From: an uncultured Arenicella sp. | Lineage (GTDB): Bacteria > Pseudomonadota > Gammaproteobacteria > Arenicellales > Arenicellaceae | Assembly (NCBI GenBank): GCA_938045295.1 | Contig: CALINO010000077.1 | Coordinates: forward strand, 1 to 57,675 | DNA: 57,675 bases | Reading direction: 5' to 3' | Part shown: in pieces, positions 33,544 to 43,388 of the stretch | Layout: each line of letters starts with the position of its first letter | Numbering within the stretch: the stretch's first letter is position 1 | The notes under the pieces: generated by a model | The model's input: the letters and a program-made list of their open reading frames with translations, nothing else | Told to the model about the DNA's origin: nothing | Databases searched by the model: none | Position numbers and translations under genes: made by a program

Positions 33544-35421
33544 TTACTGTTGAGCTTTAACCCAAGCGTCTATGTGTTTTTCTACAACATTGAGTGGCAA
33601 CGGGCCGTATTTTAGAATTTCATCGTGAAAGCCTCGAATATCAAATCGATCACCTAATTGGCTTTTGGCGTTTTCTCGCAATTCAATAATTTTTAACATG
33701 CCAATTTTATAAGCCGTGGCCTGTGAGGGCATCACAATATGGCGTTCCACCATTTTTACCGCATCAGAAACCGCATTAGGAGTGTTGTCGGTGTAATACT
33801 TAATGCCTTGCTCGCGAGTCCATTTCTTGGTGTGTATGCCGGTATCAACCACTAACCGGCAAGCGCGCCATAGTTCCATGGCTAAGCGCCCAAAGTCTGA
33901 ATATGGGTCTGCATACAAACCAATTTCTTTGGGTAAAAACTCAGAATACAAACCCCAGCCTTCAATATAAGCGGTGTAACCGCCAAACTTACGAAATTTA
34001 GGTATGCCCTTGAGCTCTTGCTGAATTGCCAGCTGCATATGGTGCCCAGGAATGCCTTCATGATACGCCAGCGCTTCCATTTGGTAGGTAGGCATTGATT
34101 TCATGTCGTACAAATTTGCATAGTAAAGCCCGGGGCGAGAGCCGTCTTCAGAAGGGCGCTGGTAAAATGCTTTGCCCGCCGATTGCTCTCGAAATGGCTC
34201 AACCGCTTTTACGCTTAAATCGGCGCTGGGTTTGGTGATAAACAATTCGTCTAAGCGGCCCTTCATGGCGTCGATCAATGCCGTTGCTTCGCTCAGGTAG
34301 CGATCTTTACCGGCTTGGCCGTCAAGGTAGTAAAATTGTTCGTCGTCACGCATGAATGCCATGAACGCTGTTAAATCACCGTCAAACTTCACCTTGTCTT
34401 TAATGGCTCGCATTTCGTCATGAATGCGGGCCACTTCTTTTAAGCCAATTTCGTGTATTTGCTCTGCGCTTAAGTCGGTTGTGGTGGTGCGCTTAAGAGC
34501 AACGTTAAAAAACTGATCACCATTTTTCCACTTCCAAACACCGTCATCCGTAGTGGCGGTGGTTTCAAGTTCGGTCAAATGATTGATGAGTTTTTCGTAC
34601 GCAGGTTTGACGGATGTTGCCAATGCTTTGTTGGCCGCTGCCAGCAGTGACTGCTTTTTCTCATCACTTAAGGGCGATTCTTCCATGCTTGATAGTTTTT
34701 CAAGCTTATCGGAAAAGTCAGCCAATAAAGTGCTGGGTTCGCCTGAGTCAAAGGGGGCACCTTTGATGAGGTTTTTACTGTCTCGAATGACGTGCGGAAA
34801 CACAAACTTCGGCGGCACAATGTTGGCTTTGGTTCGAGCGTCGATGCTTTCAATCAGTTGGTCGAATAAAGGCTGAATGTTATTCAGCCTTTGCACGTAC
34901 GCTTCGGCATCAGACACGCTTGTTATACGGTGCTGATTAATCAATAGAGACACCACGCCAGAGTGAATGCCAAACATCTGGTTAACTGGGTAGTTGTATA
35001 AACGCCATTGGTAATCTTCAATGTCGTTTTCCAATGATTGCTTCAGTAAGTCATAACTTAATGCCGTTGGCGTGTTCAGCTTGCTGCGGTCAATGAGTGT
35101 TAGCTGTTGCAAGTACTGCTGATTGAATTCGAGTTCTTGAGCGGCATTTTCAGCACTTAAATCATTCCATTCGCCCATGCGCTCTTTGCGCCCAAGGTAA
35201 GTAAGAAACTCAGGGTTGCGAGATAAGCTTTCTTCAAAAACACGTTCAAAAAAGTCATTCGCTTTTTTTGATTCCGCAGCAATCAGTTCTGGCGCAATCT
35301 CTTGTTCAACCTTACTTTGGCTAACCGCACTTGTGTTGTTTGAGCCAGTCTGGGTTGGTTGGTCGCAAGCGCTTAGCACGGCCAAAGACAGTGACGTAAC
35401 GATAAATAAAGTTTTTCGCAT
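33544..35421 (-). CDS. DUF885 family lipoprotein, putative metallopeptidase
   Basis: From the ATG at 35421 (GAGGAAACC upstream) the protein has 625 residues. A lipoprotein signal ends in LAVLSAC (Cys19). The DUF885 region covers the rest, with the zinc-type motif HEGIPGHH at 454-461 and EGWGLYSE at 487-494, as in M3/M32-like peptidases. The family is generally considered peptidase-related but few members are characterised. Its neighbours are an AGCS amino acid symporter and a TonB-dependent receptor, so periplasmic peptide breakdown is a reasonable inference. Confidence 0.88.
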   Translation of the reverse strand: MRKTLFIVTSLSLAVLSACDQPTQTGSNNTSAVSQSKVEQEIAPELIAAESKKANDFFERVFEESLSRNPEFLTYLGRKERMGEWNDLSAENAAQELEFNQQYLQQLTLIDRSKLNTPTALSYDLLKQSLENDIEDYQWRLYNYPVNQMFGIHSGVVSLLINQHRITSVSDAEAYVQRLNNIQPLFDQLIESIDARTKANIVPPKFVFPHVIRDSKNLIKGAPFDSGEPSTLLADFSDKLEKLSSMEESPLSDEKKQSLLAAANKALATSVKPAYEKLINHLTELETTATTDDGVWKWKNGDQFFNVALKRTTTTDLSAEQIHEIGLKEVARIHDEMRAIKDKVKFDGDLTAFMAFMRDDEQFYYLDGQAGKDRYLSEATALIDAMKGRLDELFITKPSADLSVKAVEPFREQSAGKAFYQRPSEDGSRPGLYYANLYDMKSMPTYQMEALAYHEGIPGHHMQLAIQQELKGIPKFRKFGGYTAYIEGWGLYSEFLPKEIGLYADPYSDFGRLAMELWRACRLVVDTGIHTKKWTREQGIKYYTDNTPNAVSDAVKMVERHIVMPSQATAYKIGMLKIIELRENAKSQLGDRFDIRGFHDEILKYGPLPLNVVEKHIDAWVKAQQ

Positions 35422-35487
35422 GGTTTCCTCGCTCAGCACGGTTAAGTGCGGTTAATAGGTTTAATTGAGTGTGTTTAGTCTAATCTC

Positions 35488-36963
35488 TTAGGGTTTGTTC
35501 TCCCAGAATGTGGCATTTTTGATGCCCAAAGATTTTGGGTTGAAGGTGATTTTACTGTTTCCAGCTTTTAATTGAGCTTCATAATCTTTTAACGCTTTGA
35601 TGGCTGGGCGGCCTAAGAAAAAGATAATTAGAATACCAATAATATTCACCCATGCCATTAGCCCCACGCCTATATCACCTAAGGTCCACGCGAGGTTGGC
35701 TTCTTTGATTGTGCCAAAGAATACCGCCGTAATGATGCCAACTTTAAGAGCGGTAATCACACCGGGCAATTTAATAAAACGGCGAATGTAGACCACGTTG
35801 CTTTCGGCAATGTAGTAATAAGCCATTAAGGTAGTGAATGAGAAGAAGAACAGGGCAAGGGCGACAAACGGGTTGCCAATGCCGGGCATGACACTTTCAA
35901 TCGCCATTTGCGTGAATGAGGGGCTGTTAGCGGCGGTATCAGCGGCCACATTTTGTATGATGAGCGACGCGCTGTCGGGGCCAACATTGTACATGCCGGT
36001 GATTAAAATCATAAACGCAGTGGCAGTGCACACGAACAAAGTATCAATGTAAATAGAGAACGATTGCACCAAGCCTTGCTGCGCAGGGTGCTCAACTTCG
36101 GCCGCCGCCGCCGCGTGAGGGGCGGTACCTTGGCCGGCTTCATTGGAATAGACGCCGCGTTTTACGCCCCAACCTATGGCGGCACCAAAACCAGCCATAG
36201 GCGTAAATGCGTCATTGAAAATCATGCCGATAATGCCGGGTAATTCTGTAATGTTAATGGCAATGATAATGCACGCCGTGATGATGTAGGCGAGCGCCAT
36301 AAAAGGCACAACAACTTGCGCAAAGCTTGCTATTCGCTTAACACCACCAAAGATAATAAAGCCCAGTAAAACGCAAATAACCGCACCGGTAATTATTTTA
36401 TTGGAACTGAAATCACCCATTGCGGTTGCCACAACGCTGCCTTGCCCAATGGTTTCTGCTACCGCATTACCAATGGCGTTAGACTGAACGGTGGGTAGTA
36501 AAAAACCACAGGCGAGTATGGTGGCAATGGCAAATATCCACGCGTACCACGTTTGCCCCATTGCTTTTTCAATGTAGTAGGCTGGGCCACCACGGTATTC
36601 ACCTTCATCCACTTCTTTATACAGTTGCCCCAGTGTGGCTTCAATGTAAGCGGTGGCGGCACCAAAAATAGCCACGATCCACATCCAAAAAATGGCTCCC
36701 GGGCCACCAAAACCAATGGCCGCGGCCACCCCAGCAATATTGCCGGTGCCAACTCGGCCAGACAGCGAAACGGCCAAGGCTTGAAACGGTGAAATACCTT
36801 TATCTGAACTTTGCCCCGATTTTAATAGACGCAACATTTCTTTGAATAACCGAATCTGCATGAAGCGGGTTAATACGGTATAAAAAAGTCCGGCAGCAAG
36901 ACATAAGTAAATGAGCGCGGGGCTCCATATCACTGCGTTAATACTATTAATAATGTTTTCCAT
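35488..36963 (-). CDS. AGCS family sodium:alanine (amino acid) symporter
   Basis: A 491-residue, roughly eleven-helix protein. SLSGRVGTGNIAGVAAAIG is the AGCS signature near residue 68-86. KRGVYSNEAGQGTAPHAAAA, in the second half, is the other hallmark. Members import alanine or glycine with sodium. It begins downstream of the second TonB-dependent receptor and is followed by the DUF885 lipoprotein after 66 bases, all on the minus strand. The context supports use of amino acids released from peptides. Confidence 0.95.
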   Translation of the reverse strand: MENIINSINAVIWSPALIYLCLAAGLFYTVLTRFMQIRLFKEMLRLLKSGQSSDKGISPFQALAVSLSGRVGTGNIAGVAAAIGFGGPGAIFWMWIVAIFGAATAYIEATLGQLYKEVDEGEYRGGPAYYIEKAMGQTWYAWIFAIATILACGFLLPTVQSNAIGNAVAETIGQGSVVATAMGDFSSNKIITGAVICVLLGFIIFGGVKRIASFAQVVVPFMALAYIITACIIIAINITELPGIIGMIFNDAFTPMAGFGAAIGWGVKRGVYSNEAGQGTAPHAAAAAEVEHPAQQGLVQSFSIYIDTLFVCTATAFMILITGMYNVGPDSASLIIQNVAADTAANSPSFTQMAIESVMPGIGNPFVALALFFFSFTTLMAYYYIAESNVVYIRRFIKLPGVITALKVGIITAVFFGTIKEANLAWTLGDIGVGLMAWVNIIGILIIFFLGRPAIKALKDYEAQLKAGNSKITFNPKSLGIKNATFWENKP

Positions 36964-37128
36964 GGCTTTTTATCGTTATGTATATGGGTGATGGGCATCA
37001 AACGTGGCTGAATCTGTGGAGATACCCCGGCCTGAATTTGATGATCGTGAAATGACTCTATCATAAAAGCGGGCGTTTTTTTCTGCCTGATTGTTCATCA
37101 TGAACTCTCAAGCCGGTGCCAGCAGGCA

Positions 37129-37163
37129 AAAAATAACCGCGAACAATGTCCGCGGTTATTTTT
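37129..37163 (-). terminator. Intrinsic terminator of the second TonB-dependent receptor gene
   Basis: AAAAATAACCGCG pairs with CGCGGTTATTTTT around nine bases, 22 bases past the receptor stop. The flanking T-runs allow termination in both directions. It separates the receptor transcript from the AGCS gene. Confidence 0.85.
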
Positions 37164-37184
37164 ACAATAAACGACTAACGTGAC

Positions 37185-39887
37185 TTAGAAGTCGTATTTG
37201 GCACGAAAGTAGTATTGACCGCCTGAAAAACCGAATGGAGCGGTAGCTGGGTAACGTGAGCCTACAATTCCTTGGAACTCATTTTCATCAGGGAACGAGT
37301 CAAACAAGTTGGCAACACCGGCAATGATTTCAATATTGTCATTAACGTTGTAACCGAACTCTACGTCTACCGTGATTTCGCTGCTCGCTTCGATTGGCAA
37401 AGTACCATCATCTAAATGCGCCTCAAAATAATCACTGTGGTAATTAATTCGGCTTAAGGCACGCCAGTTGTCGGCATTGTGTCGAAGGCTTAAATTACCT
37501 TTCCAATTAGGCAGGTTTTCTTCCAGTTGACGAGTACGAGTGTCACCTAAATTACCTCGACGAGTTACTTCAGTGTCGGTGTAGTTCAGTGCCAGTGATA
37601 AGGTTGTTGAACCAGAACCTAATTCGATTGGCGTGCTGGCTACGATATCAATGCCTTGTGTTTCGGTATCAAAGTCATTGGCGAAAAAACCAAACGACAC
37701 TAAGTCTTCAGAACCGGCAAAGTCGGCCGAATTGATAATGCCGGCTGAGTTAAGCGCATTCAAGATTTGGCTAGGTTGTGCATCATTTGGCAGAGCGATG
37801 CCGTTACGCATGGCTACGTTACCTAATATGCCTAAGAAATCTTGTTGGTCGGTCAATGCGATACGGTCTTCCACTTCAATGTTGAAGTAATCAATCGTGA
37901 AGCTGAATGAACCTATTTCAAAACCGGCACCCAATGAAATATTGGTAGCGTCCTCTGGGCCTAAGGTAAAACGACCGCCTAATTCATCATTAATGAACTG
38001 ACCTGCTGCGGAGCTTAGTGGCAAAGTACCTTGGTCTTGCAGTACACCGCCAACCGCTTGTGTGGTTACGTTGGTTACGTTTGCTTGACCGGTGGTTGGG
38101 GCGTGAAAGCCGGTTGAATACGTGGCTCTAAACACCGTGCTGTCAGTTGCTCGGAACAAACCGCCCAATTTGAAATTAGTGGTGTCGCCGAAGGTATTAA
38201 AGTCTTCGTAGCGAACTGCTGCTTGCAGAGTTAATGCATCGGTGACATCGGCTTCTAAATCAATGTAAAGAGCAATATTGTCTTGAGTTGCGGTGGTTGA
38301 GCGGGTAAATCCGCCAAAACCGTTAGAGCTTGATGAAAAACCTTGGCCGGTTGGGAATGCCGAAGAGGGCGCTGCTAGTGGCCCAATAGCAAAGGAAGCC
38401 GGGTCGCCTGCTTGAATATCGAATTCTTCTTCTCGGTATTCAAAACCACCCGCGATGTTAAGGTCTGAAGCGAAGCCATCTATCGGTAACGCATAATTCA
38501 AATCGATATTAAAATTGTTGTCGGTTTGCGTATAAACCCCAGGGTTGAATGAGGTGGGTGTGTTCGGGCCTAAGCTGGCATTGACGGTGTTACGAATAAA
38601 GAACGCCGATTCATGACGTCCGTAAGTGTAACTAACGTCATAGCTTAAGCCGTTATTCAATTCACCACGAAAACCGAGTACCAAGCTGTTGTCTTCAATG
38701 TCGCCACCAAAACGAGGTGTGAAACCGCCCGGGAATAACTCAACAAAAGAAAAACAGTTATCGTCAGCACTCACTTGAGCCAAAACGGTTGGATCTGGTA
38801 ATAAACCGCCACCGGCAGTCAATGGAATGCCGGCAGGGCAGTCGCCGCGCGTATCTCCTGATAAGTCACCGACCAGAACCGAATCAACGGCATTATCGGC
38901 CGATGATTCAGCGCCGGTAATTGGGTCTACGCTTGGGCCTTGGAATACGCCACCACGATTGGTTGGGTTGCGGTAAAAGAAGCCGCCTTCTGCGTTTCTC
39001 TCAGAGTAGTTACCAAAGGCATAGCCTTCTACATTTTCACTGATTTGAAAGGCCGAGTTAAAAAAGAGCTTAATGTCATCATTAATCTCAGGAGCGCCCC
39101 AATATTGTACAAATTCGTCGGTGATGGTGTTCACGTCTTGACTGGCAACTGCGGTGTTACCAGCGGCAATTAAGGCGGCGGCGTCATCACGCTGAACTGA
39201 GCGGAAAGTACCGTCGGCTTCGGCAAACTCAGCACTTACATTTAAAAAGCCTTCTGAACCTAAAGCGAAGCCCATGTTAGCGCCAATGCGCATATTGTCG
39301 CCATCACCTTCATAGGTGGAGCCCCACTTCACTTCAACCGTGCCGCCTTCAGACGCGTCTTTGAGAGTGAAGTTCATCACCCCTGCAATGGCATCAGCGC
39401 CGTATTGTGATGATGCACCGTCACGCAATACTTCAACCTGCTTTAGGCCAATGCTTGGAAATGCACCCACATCAGGGCCGTGTGAACCGTCGGCAATACC
39501 GCCGCCTAAGAAGGTAATTACCGAAGAACGATGGCGGCGTTTGCCATTCAGTAATACCAGTGTGTTATCCGGCGATAAGCCCCTTAGGTTGGCTGGGCGA
39601 ACTAAGGTGGCCGCATCAGAAATAGGCTGGGTGTTAACTTGATACGACGGCACCACGGTTCTAATTAAATCTGAAATGTCGGTGCCCGCTTGGTCAGCAA
39701 TGTCGTTGGCATTGATTACGTCAACCGGTGCAATGCTGTCTGCGCTTGAACGTGATTGGCGGCGTGTGCCGATGGTGACGATTTCTTCAATCGCTTCATC
39801 GTTTTGCGCAAAGCTGGGAATTGATATGGCGCTCATTGAGGCCACGGCGACGGCAATAGCGGTCGCTCTAGGTAGAAATAAACTCAT
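37185..39887 (-). CDS. TonB-dependent outer membrane receptor
   Basis: From the ATG at 39887 (AGGAGAG upstream) the protein has 900 residues. A signal peptide (MSLFLPRATAIAVAVASMSA to SFAQ) is followed by the TonB-box region EEIVTIGTRR, a plug with NLRGLSPDNTLVLLNGKRRH and VEVLRDGASSQYGADAIAGV, and a long barrel ending in YYFRAKYDF. The plug type, with ...NTLVLLNGKRRH..., resembles receptors often found near peptidases and amino acid transporters in marine gammaproteobacteria (recalled, not searched). Location beside AGCS, DUF885 and NhaC genes fits peptide uptake. The ligand is unproven. Confidence 0.93.
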   Translation of the reverse strand: MSLFLPRATAIAVAVASMSAISIPSFAQNDEAIEEIVTIGTRRQSRSSADSIAPVDVINANDIADQAGTDISDLIRTVVPSYQVNTQPISDAATLVRPANLRGLSPDNTLVLLNGKRRHRSSVITFLGGGIADGSHGPDVGAFPSIGLKQVEVLRDGASSQYGADAIAGVMNFTLKDASEGGTVEVKWGSTYEGDGDNMRIGANMGFALGSEGFLNVSAEFAEADGTFRSVQRDDAAALIAAGNTAVASQDVNTITDEFVQYWGAPEINDDIKLFFNSAFQISENVEGYAFGNYSERNAEGGFFYRNPTNRGGVFQGPSVDPITGAESSADNAVDSVLVGDLSGDTRGDCPAGIPLTAGGGLLPDPTVLAQVSADDNCFSFVELFPGGFTPRFGGDIEDNSLVLGFRGELNNGLSYDVSYTYGRHESAFFIRNTVNASLGPNTPTSFNPGVYTQTDNNFNIDLNYALPIDGFASDLNIAGGFEYREEEFDIQAGDPASFAIGPLAAPSSAFPTGQGFSSSSNGFGGFTRSTTATQDNIALYIDLEADVTDALTLQAAVRYEDFNTFGDTTNFKLGGLFRATDSTVFRATYSTGFHAPTTGQANVTNVTTQAVGGVLQDQGTLPLSSAAGQFINDELGGRFTLGPEDATNISLGAGFEIGSFSFTIDYFNIEVEDRIALTDQQDFLGILGNVAMRNGIALPNDAQPSQILNALNSAGIINSADFAGSEDLVSFGFFANDFDTETQGIDIVASTPIELGSGSTTLSLALNYTDTEVTRRGNLGDTRTRQLEENLPNWKGNLSLRHNADNWRALSRINYHSDYFEAHLDDGTLPIEASSEITVDVEFGYNVNDNIEIIAGVANLFDSFPDENEFQGIVGSRYPATAPFGFSGGQYYFRAKYDF

Positions 39888-40310
39888 TACTTGCTCTCCT
39901 GCGAATGTGTTTTCGCTTCTAATTGATACTGAGCACAGCAAACTCTATTTAAGTAAGTTACTAAATTAGGTAAATCACTTAAGTCATATAGCGGAAATTC
40001 GGTTAGTAACGGTCATTCTATTGATGCCGTAATCATACTAACGTCGTGATTCGCTAATACGTCGTGACTCGTTAAATAGCGTCATCTCTACATACCTTGC
40101 TAACCTTCTTTTTGTATAAAGTTAGCGCACAGTATGAGAGTTGTTTCAGCAAGAGATTTGAGAAAAACCGCGTGAAATGTAATTCTCATATATCATGGTG
40201 CTGAGGTTTGTTGTGCTTATTGATTCCTCAATTTAGTTAAAGGGATCAAATATAAGGAGCATATTGTTTGAAAAAACCTCCATTCATTGATTAAAAAAAT
40301 AAAAATATTT
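39888..40310. promoter_or_regulatory. Divergent promoter region with direct repeats
   Basis: Between the receptor gene and nhaC. Two 17-base direct repeats, ACGTCGTGATTCGCTAA (40041-40057) and ACGTCGTGACTCGTTAA (40059-40075), differ at two positions and are spaced 18 bases start to start. They look like tandem binding sites for a regulator. No RNA gene recognised. Confidence 0.5.
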
Positions 40311-41834
40311 ATGAATTCAAAAACACTACAGCCGTCCTCAACCATGCCAATGTGGCTAGCTTTCCTTCCTATTGTGTTGCTGATTGTGTCACTGACTTGG
40401 AATGTGTTGTTTGTGTATGGTGATGACGCGTTATCTGGTTCCAGTCAAATGGTGATTATGCTCGTCGCCGGTGTGACAGCCTTAATTGGTTTGGTCAGAG
40501 GGGTTACCTGGGCGCATATACAAGAACGTATTGTTGCCACCATTAGTAACGCAATGCCCTCAATTTTGATTTTGCTTTTGGTGGGTGCGCTGGCCAGTAT
40601 TTGGCTGTTGAGTGGCACGGTGCCAACGCTGGTCTACTATGGTTTAAAGCTGCTGAACCCGGCTATATTTTTAGTGGCCTGCTGTGTTGCGTGTGCATTA
40701 ACGTCAGTGATGAGCGGCAGCTCATGGTCTACGGCCGCTACGATAGGCGTGGCAATGGTGGCCGTGGGGCGGGCATTAGAAATTCCGGACGGCTTAATTG
40801 GTGGCGCCATCATATCGGGCTCGTATTTTGGCGATAAAATTTCACCGCTCTCAGACACCACTAATTTGGCCGCTGCGGTGACTGAAACGCCGGTGTTTGA
40901 TCATATTCGATATTTGCTTTTCACCACCGGCCCATCAATCATTATTTCATTGATTTTATTTACCGTGATTGGTTTAAACCTTGAAACCTCAGGCTCAGCG
41001 GTGGATGTATCGCAAGAGCTGGCTGTGATTCAAGAAACGTTCAATATCACGATCTGGTTGTTAATACCGCCGGTGGTGGTGCTTACCATGATCACGAAAA
41101 AAGTGCCGGCCATACCTTCGCTCTTTGCCGGCATTGTGGTTGGTGCCATTTGCGCAGTGTTCTTTCAGCAACCGTTGTTAAACAGTTTATCAGCAGGCAT
41201 GACTGGTTCACCGTTGTTATCGGGGCATTTAAATGGTTTTTTTGACCCCAGTACGCAGTATATTTTAATGATGGACACCCTTTATAAAGGCGTCGACGTG
41301 CCCACCAGTTTGCCAATGCTGTCTGAGTTATTCAGCGCTTCAGGCATGAAAGGCATGCTTGGCACGGTGTGGTTAATTATTGCGGCAATGGCGTTTGGCG
41401 GTGTGATGGACGCCTGTGGCAACCTTGCTAGGATTATGGAGTCGGTAAAAGGTCTGGTACGTGGCTTTTTTAGCCTCATTGCCTGCACCACTGGTACTTG
41501 CTTGGTTACTAACTTAAGCACGTCAGATCAATACATTGCGGTGGCCATTCCGGGGCGTATGTACGCTGACCTTTACAAGGAAAAGGGCTACGCCTCTGAA
41601 AATTTGAGCCGCACATTAGAAGACACCGGCACCGTGACCTCGGTGCTTATTCCGTGGAACACCTGTGGTGCGTATCATGCCAGTGTGTTGGGTATAGGCA
41701 CGCTTACCTACTTGCCGTACTGCTTTTTTAACTTACTGAGCCCATTTATGACGCTGTTGTTTGCGTGGTTTATGATCAAAATCAAGCGCACGCACCAACC
41801 TGCTGTTGATGCGTCAAATTCAAACATTGCGTAG
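40311..41834 (+). CDS. Na+/H+ antiporter NhaC-like protein
   Basis: From the ATG at 40311 the protein has 507 residues and about eleven membrane helices. NhaC features include TSVMSGSSWSTAATIGVAMV and GAIISGSYFGDKISPLSDTTNLA, which carry the conserved Asp/Ser residues of the transport core, and ACTTGTCLVTNLSTSDQYIAV later. The family exchanges sodium for protons, and some members handle other substrates such as malate/lactate. Start at an upstream TTG (40287) is open but lacks support. Divergent from the TonB-dependent receptor, it may be coregulated with it. Confidence 0.9.
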   Translation: MNSKTLQPSSTMPMWLAFLPIVLLIVSLTWNVLFVYGDDALSGSSQMVIMLVAGVTALIGLVRGVTWAHIQERIVATISNAMPSILILLLVGALASIWLLSGTVPTLVYYGLKLLNPAIFLVACCVACALTSVMSGSSWSTAATIGVAMVAVGRALEIPDGLIGGAIISGSYFGDKISPLSDTTNLAAAVTETPVFDHIRYLLFTTGPSIIISLILFTVIGLNLETSGSAVDVSQELAVIQETFNITIWLLIPPVVVLTMITKKVPAIPSLFAGIVVGAICAVFFQQPLLNSLSAGMTGSPLLSGHLNGFFDPSTQYILMMDTLYKGVDVPTSLPMLSELFSASGMKGMLGTVWLIIAAMAFGGVMDACGNLARIMESVKGLVRGFFSLIACTTGTCLVTNLSTSDQYIAVAIPGRMYADLYKEKGYASENLSRTLEDTGTVTSVLIPWNTCGAYHASVLGIGTLTYLPYCFFNLLSPFMTLLFAWFMIKIKRTHQPAVDASNSNIA

Positions 41835-41858
41835 TGTAAAGCGGCTGTCAGCGGCGGG

Positions 41859-42743
41859 GTGAAAATGAAAAGTAGTTTTGCCGTTAACGGTTGGCTATTG
41901 TTGATTGCCATTATATGGGGCTTTGGTTTTGTGCCGCAAAAACTGGGGATGAATTATTTAGACCCAGCCGCGTTTAATGCATGGCGCTTCGCTTTAGGGG
42001 CGCTCACTTTATTGCCGATCATTGCTTTTGCTAGCAAGCGTTTAACTTCAGAACAGTCAAGCTGCTCATTAAGTTCAACCGTTGCTTTGGGCGGATTTCT
42101 TGGCGCGCTGTTGTTTCTGGGTGCGTTAATGCAGCAGTTGGCACTGTTGCACACCAGCGTTGCCAATGTTGCGTTTATTACCGGGCTGTACGTGATTATT
42201 GTGCCGGTCATCTCGTTGTTCTTGGGTGTGCGCTACGCGGCCATTGTTTGGCTTGGCGGTATTATCGCCATTGTCGGCCTATATCTCATGACGGGGGGCG
42301 CGCAAAGCCCGTCACTTAAAGGCGATGCCATAGCGTTATTGGGGGCGGTGATGTGGGCCTTGCATATTCTTGCGCTGTCGCGCAAAGCCGGTGCTCACCC
42401 GCAGATCAAACTGTCGGCGTATCAATTTGGTTTTTGCGCGGTATACAGCGTGGTGTTCTCGTTAATGTTTGAAAATGGCTTATTGCCTAACGATGTCATG
42501 GGGTATTTTTGGCCGCTGTTGAATGGCGTGGTGGTTGTGGGTGTGGCCTACACGCTTCAAGTTGTGGTGATGGACAAAGCTGACCCGTTCGCCGCCTCGT
42601 TAATACTGTCATTAGAGGCGGTGTTTGGTGCCATTGCCGGGTATTTTGTTTTCAATGAAAGTTTCACTGCGGCGGCCTTGGTGGGTGCCGCGCTGATGTT
42701 ATTAGGCTGTGTGCTAGCGCAAAAGCCCAACAGCCATAATTAG
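41859..42743 (+). CDS. EamA/DMT family transporter
   Basis: A 294-residue, ten-helix DMT exporter. The start AIIWGFGFVPQKLGMNYLDPAAFNAWRF and the second-half end FAASLILSLEAVFGAIAGYFVFNES are characteristic, closely matching the YddG/RhaT-like branch. It follows nhaC by 24 bases and may be cotranscribed. Substrate unknown. An intrinsic terminator follows at 42754-42798. Confidence 0.9.
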   Translation: MKMKSSFAVNGWLLLIAIIWGFGFVPQKLGMNYLDPAAFNAWRFALGALTLLPIIAFASKRLTSEQSSCSLSSTVALGGFLGALLFLGALMQQLALLHTSVANVAFITGLYVIIVPVISLFLGVRYAAIVWLGGIIAIVGLYLMTGGAQSPSLKGDAIALLGAVMWALHILALSRKAGAHPQIKLSAYQFGFCAVYSVVFSLMFENGLLPNDVMGYFWPLLNGVVVVGVAYTLQVVVMDKADPFAASLILSLEAVFGAIAGYFVFNESFTAAALVGAALMLLGCVLAQKPNSHN

Positions 42744-42753
42744 CTTAGAAAGA

Positions 42754-42798
42754 AGCAGCTCAGGCCTGCCGCCTTTTGTCGGCAGTGCTGCTTTTGTC
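42754..42798. terminator. Intrinsic terminator between convergent genes
   Basis: Nested stems AGCAGC/GCTGCT and CTGCCG/CGGCAG are followed by TTTGTC on the plus strand. It serves the EamA gene and probably the opposing DUF1456 gene. Confidence 0.65.
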
Positions 42799-42805
42799 GA
42801 GTAAT

Positions 42806-43294
42806 TTAAGACTCCCCTCTAATTTGCTCAGTCAGCCCTTTAATGAAATTGCGCAATACTTGGTTGCCGCACGCGCGGTAGTGCTTGTGGCCGGGTTTGC
42901 GAAACAAAGCGCCGAGTTCGCCACGTGAAAGTTTTGAACCGCCTATTTCGAGTGTTTCCAACATGTCTTCTTCACGAAATATCAACGCAATGCGCAACTT
43001 TTTTAAGATGTCGTTTTTGCTTAAACGAAAATCATCGCCTTTGGGCGGTTGTGCGGCTGGTGCAGGTTCACGCAGGCCTCGTTGATCGACCACAAAGCCA
43101 TCTAAGAAGGCGCACATTTCGCCATCGGTGCAAGGGATAAAGCCTTCGTCTTCTTCTTTGCAAAGTCGAGCTCGGTAGCCTTCTTTGTCCATGGGGGCAT
43201 TAGAGCTGGGGTCTAAATTAAAGAAGCTAACGGCGTTATTGTCTGAAAAATCAAAGGCAAATCGCAGGCGGCGTAAAATATCGTTATTGTTCAT
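42806..43294 (-). CDS. DUF1456 family protein (YehS-like)
   Basis: A 162-residue protein made of two related halves, each starting with a motif of the form N(N/D)ILRRLR/ILKKLRIAL (residues 3-13 and about 93-105). Each half ends in a cysteine-containing or basic segment (MCAFLDGFV; NQVLRNFIKGL). This duplication is the DUF1456/YehS pattern. The family is thought to be cytoplasmic and has no established function. It stands alone, 94 bases from metW. Confidence 0.9.
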   Translation of the reverse strand: MNNNDILRRLRFAFDFSDNNAVSFFNLDPSSNAPMDKEGYRARLCKEEDEGFIPCTDGEMCAFLDGFVVDQRGLREPAPAAQPPKGDDFRLSKNDILKKLRIALIFREEDMLETLEIGGSKLSRGELGALFRKPGHKHYRACGNQVLRNFIKGLTEQIRGES

Positions 43295-43388
43295 GATTAG
43301 TCAGTATTTTGTCTGTTGTTCTAATGTTGGTGCTAGTTTGTAGTGCAGTGTTACAGCGCAGTGTTGCAATGCCAAGGTAATATCGAGG

